From Maricurvus nonylphenolicus (GTDB lineage Bacteria > Pseudomonadota > Gammaproteobacteria > Pseudomonadales > Cellvibrionaceae): a DNA stretch of 64,000 nt. The translations under genes and the position numbers were made by a program. The DNA lies in contig NZ_AP031498.1 in the NCBI RefSeq assembly GCF_042854845.1, positions 1,674,001-1,738,000 on the forward strand. Reading direction: 5' to 3'. Numbering within the stretch: position 1 is the first letter of the stretch; every line of letters starts with the position of its first letter. Positions 32,292-41,780 of this stretch are shown here, piece by piece. The notes under the pieces are model-generated. The model was not told the origin of the DNA. It did not search any database and was given only the letters and a program-made list of their open reading frames with translations.

Positions 32292-33440
32292 TTACTTCAG
32301 CAGTCGTACCAACATCCCTTTGTAAATCTCAGTCAGCTGATCCAAATCACTCGCCTTAACACGTTCATTAATCTGATGAATGGTCGCATTAACAGGCCCA
32401 AGCTCAACCACTTGCGCGCCGGTAGGGGCAATAAAACGCCCGTCCGATGTCCCGCCAGCTGTGGATAACTCTGTTTCAATACCGGCCACTTCACGAATGG
32501 ATTCAACACAGGCATCTACCAAGGGACCTGCGGCGGTCAGGAAGGGGTGGCCACTCAACTTCCAGTTAATGTCGTAAGTTAAACCGTGTTTATCCAAAAT
32601 AGCTTCGGTGCGTTGACGTAAAATCTCTTCGGTCAGTTCGGTGGAAAAGCGGAAGTTAAACACAACGTTTAATTCACCGGGAATCACATTAGTAGCACCG
32701 GTACCGCCATTGATATTGCTAACCTGGAAACTGGTCGCCGGGAAGAAATCATTACCGTCATCCCACTTTTCTGCGGTCAGGTCTGCCAGTGCGGGGGCAA
32801 AGGTGTGGATAGGGTTTTCTGCCAGGTGCGGGTAAGCAACATGTCCTTGCTTACCTTTAACGGTCAGCTCACAACCCAGCGAGCCGCGGCGGCCATTTTT
32901 AATGGTGTCACCGGTTTTGCTGGTACTGGACGGTTCACCAACCAGGCACCAGGTGATTTTCTCGTTGCGTTCTTCCAGCCATTCGACAACTTTTACCGTG
33001 CCGTTGATCGCCGGGCCTTCTTCATCGCTGGTAATTAAAAAGGCGATGCGACCCTGGTGATCCGGGTGTTGGGCGATAAATTCTTCGCAGGCTACAACCA
33101 TCGAGGCCAGGCTGCCTTTCATATCGGCGGCACCACGGCCAAACAACATCTCACCTTCGTCTGTTTCATGAAACGTCGGTTCAAACGGTGGGAACTTCCA
33201 TGCGCTTTCCGGTCCTGGAGGAACTACATCGGTATGGCCTGCAAAAGCCAGAATTGGACCTTCTTCACCACGTACAGCCCAGAGGTTATCCACCTCGCCA
33301 AAGCGTAAAAACTCGCATTTGAAACCAATGGCTTCCAGGCGCTCAGCCATCATTTGCTGGCAACCGGCATCTTCCGGGGTTACCGATGGGCGACTGATTA
33401 ATTGGCAGGCAAGTTCTAAAGTGGGGGAGAGGTCGGACAT
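32292..33440 (-). CDS. dapE: Succinyl-diaminopimelate desuccinylase
   Basis: 382 residues. This M20 di-zinc enzyme makes LL-diaminopimelate for lysine and peptidoglycan. Zinc ligands and catalytic residues are seen in LAFAGHTDVVPPG (His, Asp), GRGAADMKGSLAS (bridging Asp), TSDEEGPAINGT (catalytic Glu-Glu), GEPSS and the final His in GPVNATIHQINE. The dimerisation lid domain occupies about 180-290. It is downstream of dapD on the same strand, separated by 93 bp that hold a palindromic repeat (33475-33517). Confidence 0.97.
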   Translation of the reverse strand: MSDLSPTLELACQLISRPSVTPEDAGCQQMMAERLEAIGFKCEFLRFGEVDNLWAVRGEEGPILAFAGHTDVVPPGPESAWKFPPFEPTFHETDEGEMLFGRGAADMKGSLASMVVACEEFIAQHPDHQGRIAFLITSDEEGPAINGTVKVVEWLEERNEKITWCLVGEPSSTSKTGDTIKNGRRGSLGCELTVKGKQGHVAYPHLAENPIHTFAPALADLTAEKWDDGNDFFPATSFQVSNINGGTGATNVIPGELNVVFNFRFSTELTEEILRQRTEAILDKHGLTYDINWKLSGHPFLTAAGPLVDACVESIREVAGIETELSTAGGTSDGRFIAPTGAQVVELGPVNATIHQINERVKASDLDQLTEIYKGMLVRLLK

Positions 33441-33474
33441 GGAATACTCGGGCTAGGATACGTGGTGTGAAAAT

Positions 33475-33517
33475 GGGGTCAGAGCAAATAGATAAGGCGC
33501 TTATTTGGTCTGACCCC
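33475..33517. repeat. Long member of the GGGGTC palindrome family between dapD and dapE
   Basis: Arms 33475-33490 (GGGGTCAGAGCAAATA) and 33501-33517 (TTATTTGGTCTGACCCC) pair with one mismatch around a 10-nt loop. It sits between co-directional genes, so it may attenuate or stabilise the transcript. Its outer seven bases are the same as in the short palindromes. Confidence 0.75.
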
Positions 33518-33533
33518 GCCGTTAAAAAACGGC

Positions 33534-34568
33534 TTAGTTGTTAGCGTGCAGCTCTTCATTCAGAGCAATGGCAGACTTGTTGGTCTTGCACTCAATTGCG
33601 CCTGTAATGGAGTTGCGGCGGAACAGCAGATCGGATTTACCGGCCAGATCACGGGCTTTGATCTTCTCAACTTCGGCACCGGTGTCATCCAGAACGATAA
33701 CTTTGGTACCGGCAGTGATGTAAAGGCCAGCTTCCACGGTGCAGCGATCACCCAGAGGGATACCGATACCAGCGTTGGCGCCCAGCAGACACTCATCACC
33801 CACAGAAATGACAATGTTACCGCCACCGGACAGGGTGCCCATGGTGGAGCAACCGCCACCCAGGTCGGAGCCTTTACCGACAAATACGCCTGCGGAGATA
33901 CGGCCTTCGATCATACCAGGGCCTTCGGTACCGGCATTAAAGTTAACAAAACCTTCGTGCATGATGGTGGTGCCTTCGCCAATGTAAGCACCCAGGCGTA
34001 CGCGGGCGGTGTGGGCAATACGCACACCGGCAGGCACAACGTAGTTGGTCATTTTCGGGAATTTATCCACACAGTCGACATCCAGCAGCTCACCCTTCAG
34101 GCGTGCTTGCAGTTGACGCTCTGGCAGTTCTGCCAGGTCAACAGCGCCCTGGTTGGTCCAGGCAACGTTAGGCAGGGTGCCGAACAGGCCGTCCAGTACC
34201 ACACCGTGTGGCTTAACCAGGCGGTGAGAAATCAGGTGCAGTTTCAGGTAGCCTTCAGGTACAGAGCTAGGTGCAGCATCTTCAGCCAATACTGCTGCAA
34301 CCAGTGGGCGCTCGCTGTCTTTCAGGCTACGGGCAATAGTCGCTTGCTCGGCGGCACCGGCAGCGTCCAGGGCGGTAGCCAGGGCATCCAGTTTGCTGGC
34401 ATCCAAATCAATAGCCTGGTTGCCACCACTGTAGGCCAGGGCTTCAGTGATAGCCGCTGTGACTTCTGCTGAAGGGTTAAGCGCAGGTTGTGGGAAGAAA
34501 ACTTCCAGCCATTCGCCTTTGCTGTTTTGGGTGCCGACACCCAGACCGAAACTAAAAAGATTGCTCAT
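33534..34568 (-). CDS. dapD: Tetrahydrodipicolinate N-succinyltransferase (long form)
   Basis: 344 residues, the long DapD type of Pseudomonas and actinobacteria rather than the 274-residue E. coli form. Left-handed beta-helix hexapeptide repeats run from about 175 to 290 (IAHTARVRLGAYIGEGTTIM, GGGCSTMGTLSGGGNIVISV, CLLGANAGIGIPLGDRCTVE). The MHEGFVNFNAGTEGPGMIEGRIS segment holds the active site. It follows a good AGGAAAA ribosome site. It uses succinyl-CoA on tetrahydrodipicolinate; dapE and dapC in the same region supply later steps. Confidence 0.95.
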   Translation of the reverse strand: MSNLFSFGLGVGTQNSKGEWLEVFFPQPALNPSAEVTAAITEALAYSGGNQAIDLDASKLDALATALDAAGAAEQATIARSLKDSERPLVAAVLAEDAAPSSVPEGYLKLHLISHRLVKPHGVVLDGLFGTLPNVAWTNQGAVDLAELPERQLQARLKGELLDVDCVDKFPKMTNYVVPAGVRIAHTARVRLGAYIGEGTTIMHEGFVNFNAGTEGPGMIEGRISAGVFVGKGSDLGGGCSTMGTLSGGGNIVISVGDECLLGANAGIGIPLGDRCTVEAGLYITAGTKVIVLDDTGAEVEKIKARDLAGKSDLLFRRNSITGAIECKTNKSAIALNEELHANN

Positions 34569-34648
34569 AGTATTTTCCTGATCGTGAGTCGGGACTATTC
34601 ATAGGTGCCGACTGTCTACATGTTTTAAAAATTCTGTCTTTGGCTGTA

Positions 34649-35002
34649 TTAACCCAGTAACGCTTGATATTGGTCGGCTTTAAAGCCAACGTGACGCTCG
34701 CTGCCTGTGTCCAGCAGTGGGCGCTTAATCAAGGTTGGGTTCTCGAGAATAACTTCAATCACCGATTGGTCATTCAGGGAAGACTTGGCGCTATCACTTA
34801 AGCCTTTCCAAGTGGTGCTGCGTTTATTGACCAGTGTTTCCCAGCCCAGCTCGCTGACCCACTTACTGACCTGTTGTTGCTCCAGGCCGTCTTCGCGAAA
34901 ATCGTGGAATTCATAGGCGATATTTTGATCATCAAGCCAGCGTTTGGCTTTTTTCACGGTATCGCAGTTTTTGATGCCATAGAGGCGAATGGACTTTGCC
35001 AT
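34649..35002 (-). CDS. yffB: ArsC/Spx-family protein YffB
   Basis: 117 residues from the ATG at 35002; a GTG at 35014 would add four residues. The thioredoxin-like fold has a single active-site Cys in IRLYGIKNCDTVKKAKRWL (C12) and the ARC-family RPLLDTGSERHVGF motif near the C-terminus. It lacks the extra cysteines of true arsenate reductases. yffB next to dap genes is conserved from E. coli to Pseudomonas; its biochemical role is unclear, with glutathione-linked redox activity suggested for relatives. Confidence 0.88.
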   Translation of the reverse strand: MAKSIRLYGIKNCDTVKKAKRWLDDQNIAYEFHDFREDGLEQQQVSKWVSELGWETLVNKRSTTWKGLSDSAKSSLNDQSVIEVILENPTLIKRPLLDTGSERHVGFKADQYQALLG

Positions 35003-35244
35003 GGAGTTGGTCACCGATTGTTAACAAGGTCTCTGTTTAATACCCCAGATGGGCCTTTTCGTAGGAGGCCCGATTCGAGGGCGCAAATCATAGCAAAATT
35101 CTGCTCCTTTGTTGATGGTTAGGGGGCTGGATGGGGATGATTAATCTGCATAATAGCCTTAACAAAAGCAGGGCCTTGGCGTTAAACTGTGCACTAATTA
35201 GGCGTTCTACTGTCATGGTGGAACAAGGATAATGAATAATAACA

Positions 35245-36000
35245 ATGAAAATGGTCAGAGATAGCTTGATACTTTCGTTATGTATCCTGTTGGGGCTTGG
35301 GGCTCGGGTTGCTATAGCGGCGGAAGTGCAGGTGGGGTTTGGGCAACAAAAGCCACCCTTTGTGTTTATCGAGGAAAAGCGTGGGCTTGAACTGGATTTG
35401 GTTCGCGAGGCCCTGGCTTACCGTGGTCACACCATGCAGGCCACCCTGTTACCCAAGCGGCGCCTGCAGCGCATGCTACATGCCAAAAAGCTTGATGGCA
35501 TGGCATCACTGCGGATTTCGGAATCATCGCCGGGGGTGTATTTCAGTGCTCCCTATATCACTTTTAATAACTTCGCGATCAGTAAGTTGTCGGCTAACCA
35601 TGTTATTAACAGCTTTGAGGACTTACGTGGCAAGCGCGTCTTGGCCTGGCCTAATGCTCGCAAGGACTTAGGGGCGGATTTTGCACGTGTTGTGGTACCT
35701 CCGGTGGGCATGCGCGGTCTGTATTCCGAGCATGAGCAGACGGAACAGAATCGGTTTTTCTGGCGCTACCCCAACGCCGTCATTCTGATTGATAAATCTA
35801 TCTTTGGCTGGTTTCGCCAGCAGCTGTCCATCTCACTGGATACATCGGAAGAAGTGGTACTGCATCCCATCTTTGAGGGTGGTAGTCGTTACGGGGTGGC
35901 ATTTCATAACGAAGTTATACGTAACGACTTTGATGCCGGACTGGCGCAGTTGCATTCAACGGGGCGCTATCAGGCGCTAGTGGAAAGCTATATAAAGTAA
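35245..36000 (+). CDS. Periplasmic solute-binding protein (SBP_bac_3-like)
   Basis: 251 residues with a signal peptide (DSLILSLCILLGLGARVAIA|AE). The amino-acid-type binding fold is suggested by QKPPFVFIEEKRGLELDLVRE, ISESSPGVYFSAPYITFNNF, the hinge ...INSFEDLRGKRVLAW and the second-lobe GRYQALVESYI. The ligand Arg seen in amino-acid binders is not obvious. It is an orphan gene with no ABC permease or ATPase beside it, so it may be a sensor or a stand-alone protein. It converges on nth with only two bases between stops. Confidence 0.8.
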   Translation: MKMVRDSLILSLCILLGLGARVAIAAEVQVGFGQQKPPFVFIEEKRGLELDLVREALAYRGHTMQATLLPKRRLQRMLHAKKLDGMASLRISESSPGVYFSAPYITFNNFAISKLSANHVINSFEDLRGKRVLAWPNARKDLGADFARVVVPPVGMRGLYSEHEQTEQNRFFWRYPNAVILIDKSIFGWFRQQLSISLDTSEEVVLHPIFEGGSRYGVAFHNEVIRNDFDAGLAQLHSTGRYQALVESYIK

Positions 36001-36002
36001 CC

Positions 36003-36665
36003 CTAGGGCTTTAACACTTTTTTAGGGTGTTTGCGGTTCGGGTAACAGGTGGTGCAAATCTCGCACACGGTGCCGTCGCAGCCTCTGGCCGAGCAGTACT
36101 CTCGACCGTAATAGATAATCTGCAGATGCAGCTTGTTCCAGGATTCGATGGGGAACAGGCGCTTAAGATCTTTTTCGGTCTGAGCAACATTTTTGCCGTT
36201 GGTCAGTCCCCAGCGCTGAGCCAGGCGATGGATATGGGTGTCAACCGGGAAAGCGGGTTGACCAAAAGCCTGGGTCATCACCACACCAGCGGTTTTGTGG
36301 CCCACACCGGGTAATTTCTCCAGCTCATCCATATCCGCGGGCACTTCGCCATTGTGTTCTTCTACCAGAATTTGCGACAGCTTGGCGATGGCTTTGGATT
36401 TCTGTGGCGACAGGCCACAGGGGCGAATAATCTCTTTGATTTGCTCTGGCGTTTTCTTGGCCATATCAAATGGATTATCTGCCAGTTGCCACAGCGCAGG
36501 GGTAACCTGGTTGACCCGCTCATCGGTACATTGGGCGGATAGCAGTACGGCCACCAACAGGGTGTAGGGATCCTTGTGATCCAGAGGAATAGGCGGCTCT
36601 GGGTAAAGCTCGTTCAGGCGTTGGTGGATATAATCAACGCGCTCGGCTTTGAGCATATTTTTCAT
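36003..36665 (-). CDS. nth: Endonuclease III
   Basis: 220 residues. This DNA glycosylase/AP lyase removes oxidised pyrimidines. The helix-hairpin-helix LPGVGHKTAGVV contains the catalytic Lys; the catalytic Asp is in AFPVDTHIHRLAQRWG; four cysteines in CSARGCDGTVCEICTTC hold the [4Fe-4S] cluster, with spacing slightly different from the classic C-X6-C-X2-C-X5-C (here C-X5-C-X4-C-X2-C-X2-C, five cysteines in all). The start at 36665 follows AGGGATAACA. It lies 13 bp after dapC on the same strand. Confidence 0.95.
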   Translation of the reverse strand: MKNMLKAERVDYIHQRLNELYPEPPIPLDHKDPYTLLVAVLLSAQCTDERVNQVTPALWQLADNPFDMAKKTPEQIKEIIRPCGLSPQKSKAIAKLSQILVEEHNGEVPADMDELEKLPGVGHKTAGVVMTQAFGQPAFPVDTHIHRLAQRWGLTNGKNVAQTEKDLKRLFPIESWNKLHLQIIYYGREYCSARGCDGTVCEICTTCYPNRKHPKKVLKP

Positions 36666-36678
36666 TGTTATCCCTGCA

Positions 36679-37878
36679 TCAACCTTGCTGGAGGAAATCC
36701 TTTAAACGCTGAGCGGCTTCACGGCATTCTTCGATGGTTGCCACCAGTGCCATGCGCACATGGTTGGCGCCGGGATTTTTCCCGTTCACCTCGCGGCCCA
36801 AATAACTACCGGGTAAGACGGTGATATGTTGTTCGGCAAATAGGCGTTGGGCGAAGGTTTCGTCACTTGTGTCGACTTTAGGCCACAGGTAAAAGCTGGC
36901 GTCAGGCTTGCTGACATCCAGTAATCCGTCAAGGGTGCTCAGAACACAGTCGAACTTTTCCCGGTAGGCATTGCGGTTAGCCAGTACGTGCTCTTCGTCC
37001 TGCCAGGCGGCAATGGAAGCTAATTGCGATGTGACTGGCATGGCGCAGCCGTGGTAGGTGCGATAGAGCAGGAATTTACCCAGAATGTCAGCGTCACCGG
37101 CGACAAAACCGGAACGCAGGCCGGGCAAGTTTGAGCGTTTAGACAAACTGTGGAAGACCACACAGCGGGCGTAGTCATGGCGGCCCATGTCGGCGCAGGT
37201 CTGCAGCAGCCCTACTGGCGGGTTTTCTTCGTCGAAGTAGAGTTCGGAATAACATTCGTCGCTGGCGATGACAAAATCGTGTTCGTCGGCCAACTGAATC
37301 AGTTTTTGCAGCGTTGGGCTATCGATAACGGCGCCGGTTGGGTTACCCGGTGAGCAGAGGAACAGTAGCTGGCAGCGTTGCCAGATATCGGCGGGTACAG
37401 CATCAAAATCCGGGATATAACCCTTGTCTTTATCGCAACTTAAAAAATGCGGTTCGGCACCGGCCAAAAAGGCAGCCCCTTCATAAATTTGATAGAAGGG
37501 ATTGGGCGAGACAACCAGCGGGTTGGTTTTCTCGCGGTCGATAATGGCCTGGGTAAACGCAAACAGCGCTTCCCGAGTACCGTTAACGGGAACGACGTTG
37601 CGCTCAGCATCTACAGAGCCGTCTTGCAGCTTAAAGCGTCTGGTTAGCCACTCGGCAATTGCCTGGCGAAGTTCCGGCAGACCTTTGGTCGTTGGGTAAT
37701 TAGCCAGGCGGCCCAGATTTTCTGTCAGGGTATCGAGTACAAACTGAGGCGGTAAATGTTTGGGCTCACCGATCGAAAGGGCAATGTGTTCAAGCTCTTC
37801 AGGGGCGGAAACTGCAGCTTTTAATTTGGCCAGTTTTTCAAACGGGTAGGGATGCAGTTTTTGTAAATCGGGATTCAT
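36679..37878 (-). CDS. dapC: Succinyldiaminopimelate transaminase (DapC type)
   Basis: 399 residues from the ATG at 37878, matching the family start MNPDLQKLHPYPFEKL; the longer frame to 37998 runs into glnD. A fold-type I aminotransferase: PLP Lys in FHSLSKRSNLPGLRSG, Asn/Asp contacts in CSPGNPTGAVI and ASDECYSELYF. The ALSIGEPKH and SFYLWPK stretches are characteristic of the gammaproteobacterial DapC subgroup next to glnD. It converts N-succinyl-2-amino-6-ketopimelate to succinyl-DAP. It is 31 bp downstream of glnD and probably co-transcribed with nth. Confidence 0.9.
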   Translation of the reverse strand: MNPDLQKLHPYPFEKLAKLKAAVSAPEELEHIALSIGEPKHLPPQFVLDTLTENLGRLANYPTTKGLPELRQAIAEWLTRRFKLQDGSVDAERNVVPVNGTREALFAFTQAIIDREKTNPLVVSPNPFYQIYEGAAFLAGAEPHFLSCDKDKGYIPDFDAVPADIWQRCQLLFLCSPGNPTGAVIDSPTLQKLIQLADEHDFVIASDECYSELYFDEENPPVGLLQTCADMGRHDYARCVVFHSLSKRSNLPGLRSGFVAGDADILGKFLLYRTYHGCAMPVTSQLASIAAWQDEEHVLANRNAYREKFDCVLSTLDGLLDVSKPDASFYLWPKVDTSDETFAQRLFAEQHITVLPGSYLGREVNGKNPGANHVRMALVATIEECREAAQRLKDFLQQG

Positions 37879-37909
37879 TCTAATCTCTTTGTCTGTACCT
37901 GGTTTGTAC

Positions 37910-40612
37910 TTATGAGAGGCCGTTAGCGGTCTCTTCGACTTGCGCGTCAAGTTGCTTACAGATTTCCTGTTGCAGTTTTTCACACACCTCTGGATCACTT
38001 AACGGGTTGCCATCTTGGTCGACTATAAAGAAGACGTCTTCTACCCGCTCACCCAGGGTGGCAATTTTGGCGTTTTGCAGCTGAATATCAAAGTCGATAA
38101 AGATGCGGCCAATGCGAGCCAGCAAGCCGGGGCGATCGGGACAGATTACTTCCAGCGCCGTTGCGCCTGTGTTGATGTCGTTGCTCAGGCTGGTGCGTGT
38201 TGGTGTGGCAAAATGCTTCAACTGGCGCGGTGTGCGTCGGCTGATGGTATTACGGTAGTCGTCCACCAGCGCCAATTCATCGATTAAGACCTGATGAATA
38301 TGGGCAATGCGATCCGGGTCATCACCAATAGGTTGATTATTTTCATCGAGTACATAGAAGGTGTCGATGGTATAGCCGCCTTTTTCAGTGTTGTAGATAC
38401 GGGCATCCTGAATGTTCAGGTTGAGCTGATCGAGTGCCGATGCAACTGCCGCAAACACATTGCCGCGGTTACGGGTGCGAATAAAGATTTGCGTGGCATT
38501 AACCAGTTCACGGTGATCACTTTCCTGAATCAGGATCAGATCTTCGGGGCTGCTATGGCCCAAAATCGCTTCGCCGTGCCAAGTGATATCGGCAGGGCTT
38601 TCGCGCAGGAAGTAGTCTTCGCCCAGGTATTCCCAGAGCTTTAATACGCGCTCGCGATCCAGACCTTTATCTTCCAGGCGGCGCAGTGCGGTCTCTTTGG
38701 TTTCGTCGATCCAGTCTTGCTTGTCGATCGGGTTTTCCAGGCCGCGACGCAACGCGCGTTTGGTTTCCAGGTACAGCTGGCGCATCAAGCTGGCACGCCA
38801 GGTAGTCCACAGGGTGGGATTGGTGGCGTTAATGTCGGATACGGTTAGCGCGTAGAGGTAATCCAGATGCAATTGGTCACCCACTTCGCGGGCGAAGTTA
38901 TGAATGACGTCTGGATCACTGATGTCCTGCTTTTGTGACACTGAAGACATCAGCAGGTGTTTTTCTACTAGCCAGGCAACCAGGCGGCCTTCACGTTTTT
39001 TCAGGCCGTGGCGCTCACAAAATTCATAAGCATCGACAGCGCCCAGGGTGGAGTGGTCGCCACCGCGGCCTTTGGCAATATCGTGATACAAACCCGCTAT
39101 GGTGAGCAGCAACGGCTTAGGCAGGCGCTTGTAGCAGTGGGCAGCTACCGGGAATTTTTCCGAGGCGTCAGCGTGACGCAACTTGCGAATATTGGTAACT
39201 ACCGCCAGGGTGTGCGCATCGACGGTATAGATATGAAACAGGTCGTGCTGCATCTGCCCAATAATACGACCGAACTCAGGCAGGTAACGGCCTAAAATAT
39301 TGTAACGTTTCATGCGGCGCAGCTGAGTAGTCAGTGCGTATTCGCAGTTGAGCAGCTGTAAAAATAAATCGATATTGCGTGGATCTTTACGGAAGTCGTC
39401 GTCAATCAGGTTGCGGCTTTCACGTAACAAGCGAATCGTTTCAGGTCTAACGCCGTGAATATTGCTGTCGTTACCCATCAAAACAAAGATTTCCAGCAGG
39501 GCGGAAGGATCCAGTTTGAATACCTCGGGGTGGGTGACCTCAATATAGTTATCACGCAGGCGGAAGCGGGGGTTGATGGGTTTTACAACCGCATCGACCG
39601 ATGAGCTGAAAATGGCTTCATCCAGGTAATGAATCAGTACATCGTTTAGCTCACGTAAACTTAGCACAACGCGATAGTAGTTGTGCATAAACTGCTCTAC
39701 AGCCAGGCTTTGGTCGTTGTCTTCAAAGCCAAACTCTTTGGCCAGGTTGCGCTGGTGATCAAACAGCAGGCGTTCTTCTGGACGAGCTGCCACCATATGC
39801 AAACCATAGCGAACTCGCCACAGATATTCTTCACCGGTTTGCAGTAGGGCAAATTCTTCTTCGGTGAAAAAATCCTTACCGCCGAGTTGCTTCAAGGTGC
39901 GAACACCAAAATAGCGCTTGGCCACCCAGGCAATAGTCTGGATATCTCGCAGGCCGCCGGGGGCGTTTTTAATGTTGGGTTCGAGATTGTACTCGGTGTT
40001 GTTGTGCTTTCTGTGACGAGCAATCTGCTCGTCCCACTTGGCACGGAAGAAATCTTTTACCGACCAGATGTGCTCAGGTCCGGAGCGTTTTTGTAATTCC
40101 AGACACAGGCCTGGATTGCCGACAATGGTGCGGCACTCCATGATATTGGTAGCAACGGTAATATCGTCACGGGCAATCTCGATGCATTGATCGATGGAGC
40201 GCACACTGTGGCCGATATCGAGACCGATATCCCACATCAGGGTAATAAAGCGCTCCAGGCTGTCGACATACTCTTCGGTTTTGTCTTCCTGCATTAATAG
40301 CAGTAGATCGATATCCGATTTGGGGTGTAGCTCACCGCGACCATAGCCGCCTACGGCCAGCAGGCTGATATCGTCACCCCAGTCGAACTGGTGCCAGGCA
40401 TAGTGGAGGATGCAGTCGATAAACAGGGCACGTTCGTAGACCAGGGTGCGAACATCCTCACCTTCGCGAAAACGCACGTCGAACTGTAAGTTGGCCGCAT
40501 TGATGGCGTCTTTAAAAACACCTATGCAGCGGCTGCCCGCTTCATTTAGGCTGCGACGAAAACGCGCCTGATCAAAGAAGAAAAGGGGGCGCTCGAAATA
40601 GGGGGTATCCAT
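37910..40612 (-). CDS. glnD: PII uridylyltransferase / uridylyl-removing enzyme
   Basis: 900 residues, normal length. The nucleotidyltransferase domain has GGYGRGELHPKSDIDLLLL (about 87-105); the GlnD-specific linker is FRAKWDEQIARHRKHNNTEY; the HD domain is LYHDIAKGRGGDHSTLGA (about 511-528); and two ACT domains at the C-terminus (about 708-785 and 815-890, e.g. LEVICPDRPGLLARIGRIF) sense glutamine. It modifies GlnB/GlnK to report nitrogen status. Start 40612 follows an AAGG site. It lies between map and dapC as in Pseudomonas. Confidence 0.97.
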   Translation of the reverse strand: MDTPYFERPLFFFDQARFRRSLNEAGSRCIGVFKDAINAANLQFDVRFREGEDVRTLVYERALFIDCILHYAWHQFDWGDDISLLAVGGYGRGELHPKSDIDLLLLMQEDKTEEYVDSLERFITLMWDIGLDIGHSVRSIDQCIEIARDDITVATNIMECRTIVGNPGLCLELQKRSGPEHIWSVKDFFRAKWDEQIARHRKHNNTEYNLEPNIKNAPGGLRDIQTIAWVAKRYFGVRTLKQLGGKDFFTEEEFALLQTGEEYLWRVRYGLHMVAARPEERLLFDHQRNLAKEFGFEDNDQSLAVEQFMHNYYRVVLSLRELNDVLIHYLDEAIFSSSVDAVVKPINPRFRLRDNYIEVTHPEVFKLDPSALLEIFVLMGNDSNIHGVRPETIRLLRESRNLIDDDFRKDPRNIDLFLQLLNCEYALTTQLRRMKRYNILGRYLPEFGRIIGQMQHDLFHIYTVDAHTLAVVTNIRKLRHADASEKFPVAAHCYKRLPKPLLLTIAGLYHDIAKGRGGDHSTLGAVDAYEFCERHGLKKREGRLVAWLVEKHLLMSSVSQKQDISDPDVIHNFAREVGDQLHLDYLYALTVSDINATNPTLWTTWRASLMRQLYLETKRALRRGLENPIDKQDWIDETKETALRRLEDKGLDRERVLKLWEYLGEDYFLRESPADITWHGEAILGHSSPEDLILIQESDHRELVNATQIFIRTRNRGNVFAAVASALDQLNLNIQDARIYNTEKGGYTIDTFYVLDENNQPIGDDPDRIAHIHQVLIDELALVDDYRNTISRRTPRQLKHFATPTRTSLSNDINTGATALEVICPDRPGLLARIGRIFIDFDIQLQNAKIATLGERVEDVFFIVDQDGNPLSDPEVCEKLQQEICKQLDAQVEETANGLS

Positions 40613-40654
40613 GGGCAGCCTTACAACTAGGTTAATAGAAGCTGGGTCAACAGA

Positions 40655-41425
40655 TTAGAAACTTTCTTCAGTGCGTTTGGTCAGTACTTCAACACCATCG
40701 GCGGTAACCGCCAGGGTGTGTTCCCACTGAGCCGACAGGCGCTTGTCCTTGGTTTCCACGGTCCAGCCGTCTTTTAACAGCTTGGTGTGGGGTTTACCGG
40801 CATTGATCATCGGCTCGATGGTAAAGGTCATGCCTTCTTTTAATTCCAGGCCGGTATCGGGTTTGCCGTAATGAAGTACCTGAGGTTCTTCATGGAAGAC
40901 ATTGCCAATGCCGTGGCCACAGTATTCACGTACCACGGAGTAGTAGTTCTTCTCGGCGTGCTGCTGAATGATATGGCCAATATCGCCCAGGCGGCAGCCA
41001 GGCTTAACCAGCTCGATACCCTTGTACAGGCACTCCTGGGTGATATCCACCAGGCGCTTGGCGTGAGGAGCTACCTCACCAACGTAGTACATCTTGCTGG
41101 TATCACCAAAGTAACCATCGTAAATCACGGTGACGTCGATATTGACGATATCGCCATTCTTCAACACCTTCTTCTCGGAAGGGATGCCGTGGCAGATAAC
41201 GTGGTTTACCGAGGTACAAATCGACTTTGGGAAGCCCTTGTAGTTCAGGCAGGCGGGAATGGCCTTCTGCACATTGACGATATGATCGTGACAGATCTGG
41301 TCGATTTCACCGGTGGTGACACCGGGTTTGACGTATTCACCGATCATTTCCAGTACTTCTGCCGCCATACGGCCGGCAACACGCATTTTTTCGATTTCTT
41401 CAGGGGTCTTGATAGAGACGTTCAT
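40655..41425 (-). CDS. map: Methionine aminopeptidase, type I
   Basis: 256 residues from the ATG at 41425 (GGGAAG ribosome site); the frame extends to 41497 but without support. The pita-bread metalloprotease residues match E. coli numbering: H79 (VICHGIPS), D97 and D108 (NIDVTVIYDGYFGDTS), His in YCGHGIGNVFHEEP, Glu in FTIEPMINAG and the final WEHTLAVT. It removes initiator Met from nascent proteins. It is divergent from rpsB, with the two start codons 355 bp apart. Confidence 0.97.
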   Translation of the reverse strand: MNVSIKTPEEIEKMRVAGRMAAEVLEMIGEYVKPGVTTGEIDQICHDHIVNVQKAIPACLNYKGFPKSICTSVNHVICHGIPSEKKVLKNGDIVNIDVTVIYDGYFGDTSKMYYVGEVAPHAKRLVDITQECLYKGIELVKPGCRLGDIGHIIQQHAEKNYYSVVREYCGHGIGNVFHEEPQVLHYGKPDTGLELKEGMTFTIEPMINAGKPHTKLLKDGWTVETKDKRLSAQWEHTLAVTADGVEVLTKRTEESF

Positions 41426-41780
41426 AGCTTCCCAATAGTGGCAAATAGTTACCCAATAATAGTCGCCAGCAGGCGAAAGGAAGCTATTGTAAACCAAATT
41501 CCCGAGTCACAGTATGCCCTTGATTTTATGGGGGTATTTGCAGGGGATTAGGAGGGGTAAGTGAATATTGCTTTCGCTTGCTGCACGATTATGGTATAAA
41601 GCGCGCCCCGATCCCAAATGGGACGGGTAGAAGGGTCGCAATAAGCGGCTGTAATTACTGTCACACATATACCGACACATTTGTCTGGGTGCCCTGAGAT
41701 TTTGGTTAAAAGCCATTGTAAATCAAGGGGTTGGCACATGGGGTATATGGAGGCTTAACCCGATTTAAAAGGAAAATCAC
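41426..41780. promoter_or_regulatory. map-rpsB divergent intergenic region with rpsB promoter and leader
   Basis: An extended -10 element TGGTATAAA (41592-41600; -10 TATAAA 41595-41600) is followed by a GC-rich GCGCGCCCC discriminator, as in stringently controlled ribosomal promoters; the -35 is poor (TTTCGC about 41572). The transcript would carry a leader of about 170 nt, including a GATCCCAAATGGGACGGGT hairpin (about 41610-41628), before the AAAAGGAAAA ribosome site of rpsB. Gammaproteobacterial rpsB leaders are known to bind S2 for autoregulation; whether this one does is inferred. Confidence 0.55.

Noticed and set aside
33546..34472. 308-codon plus-strand frame opposite dapD
   Set aside because: It lies wholly antisense to a well-supported dapD with full hexapeptide repeats; its long open length follows from the codon bias of dapD.
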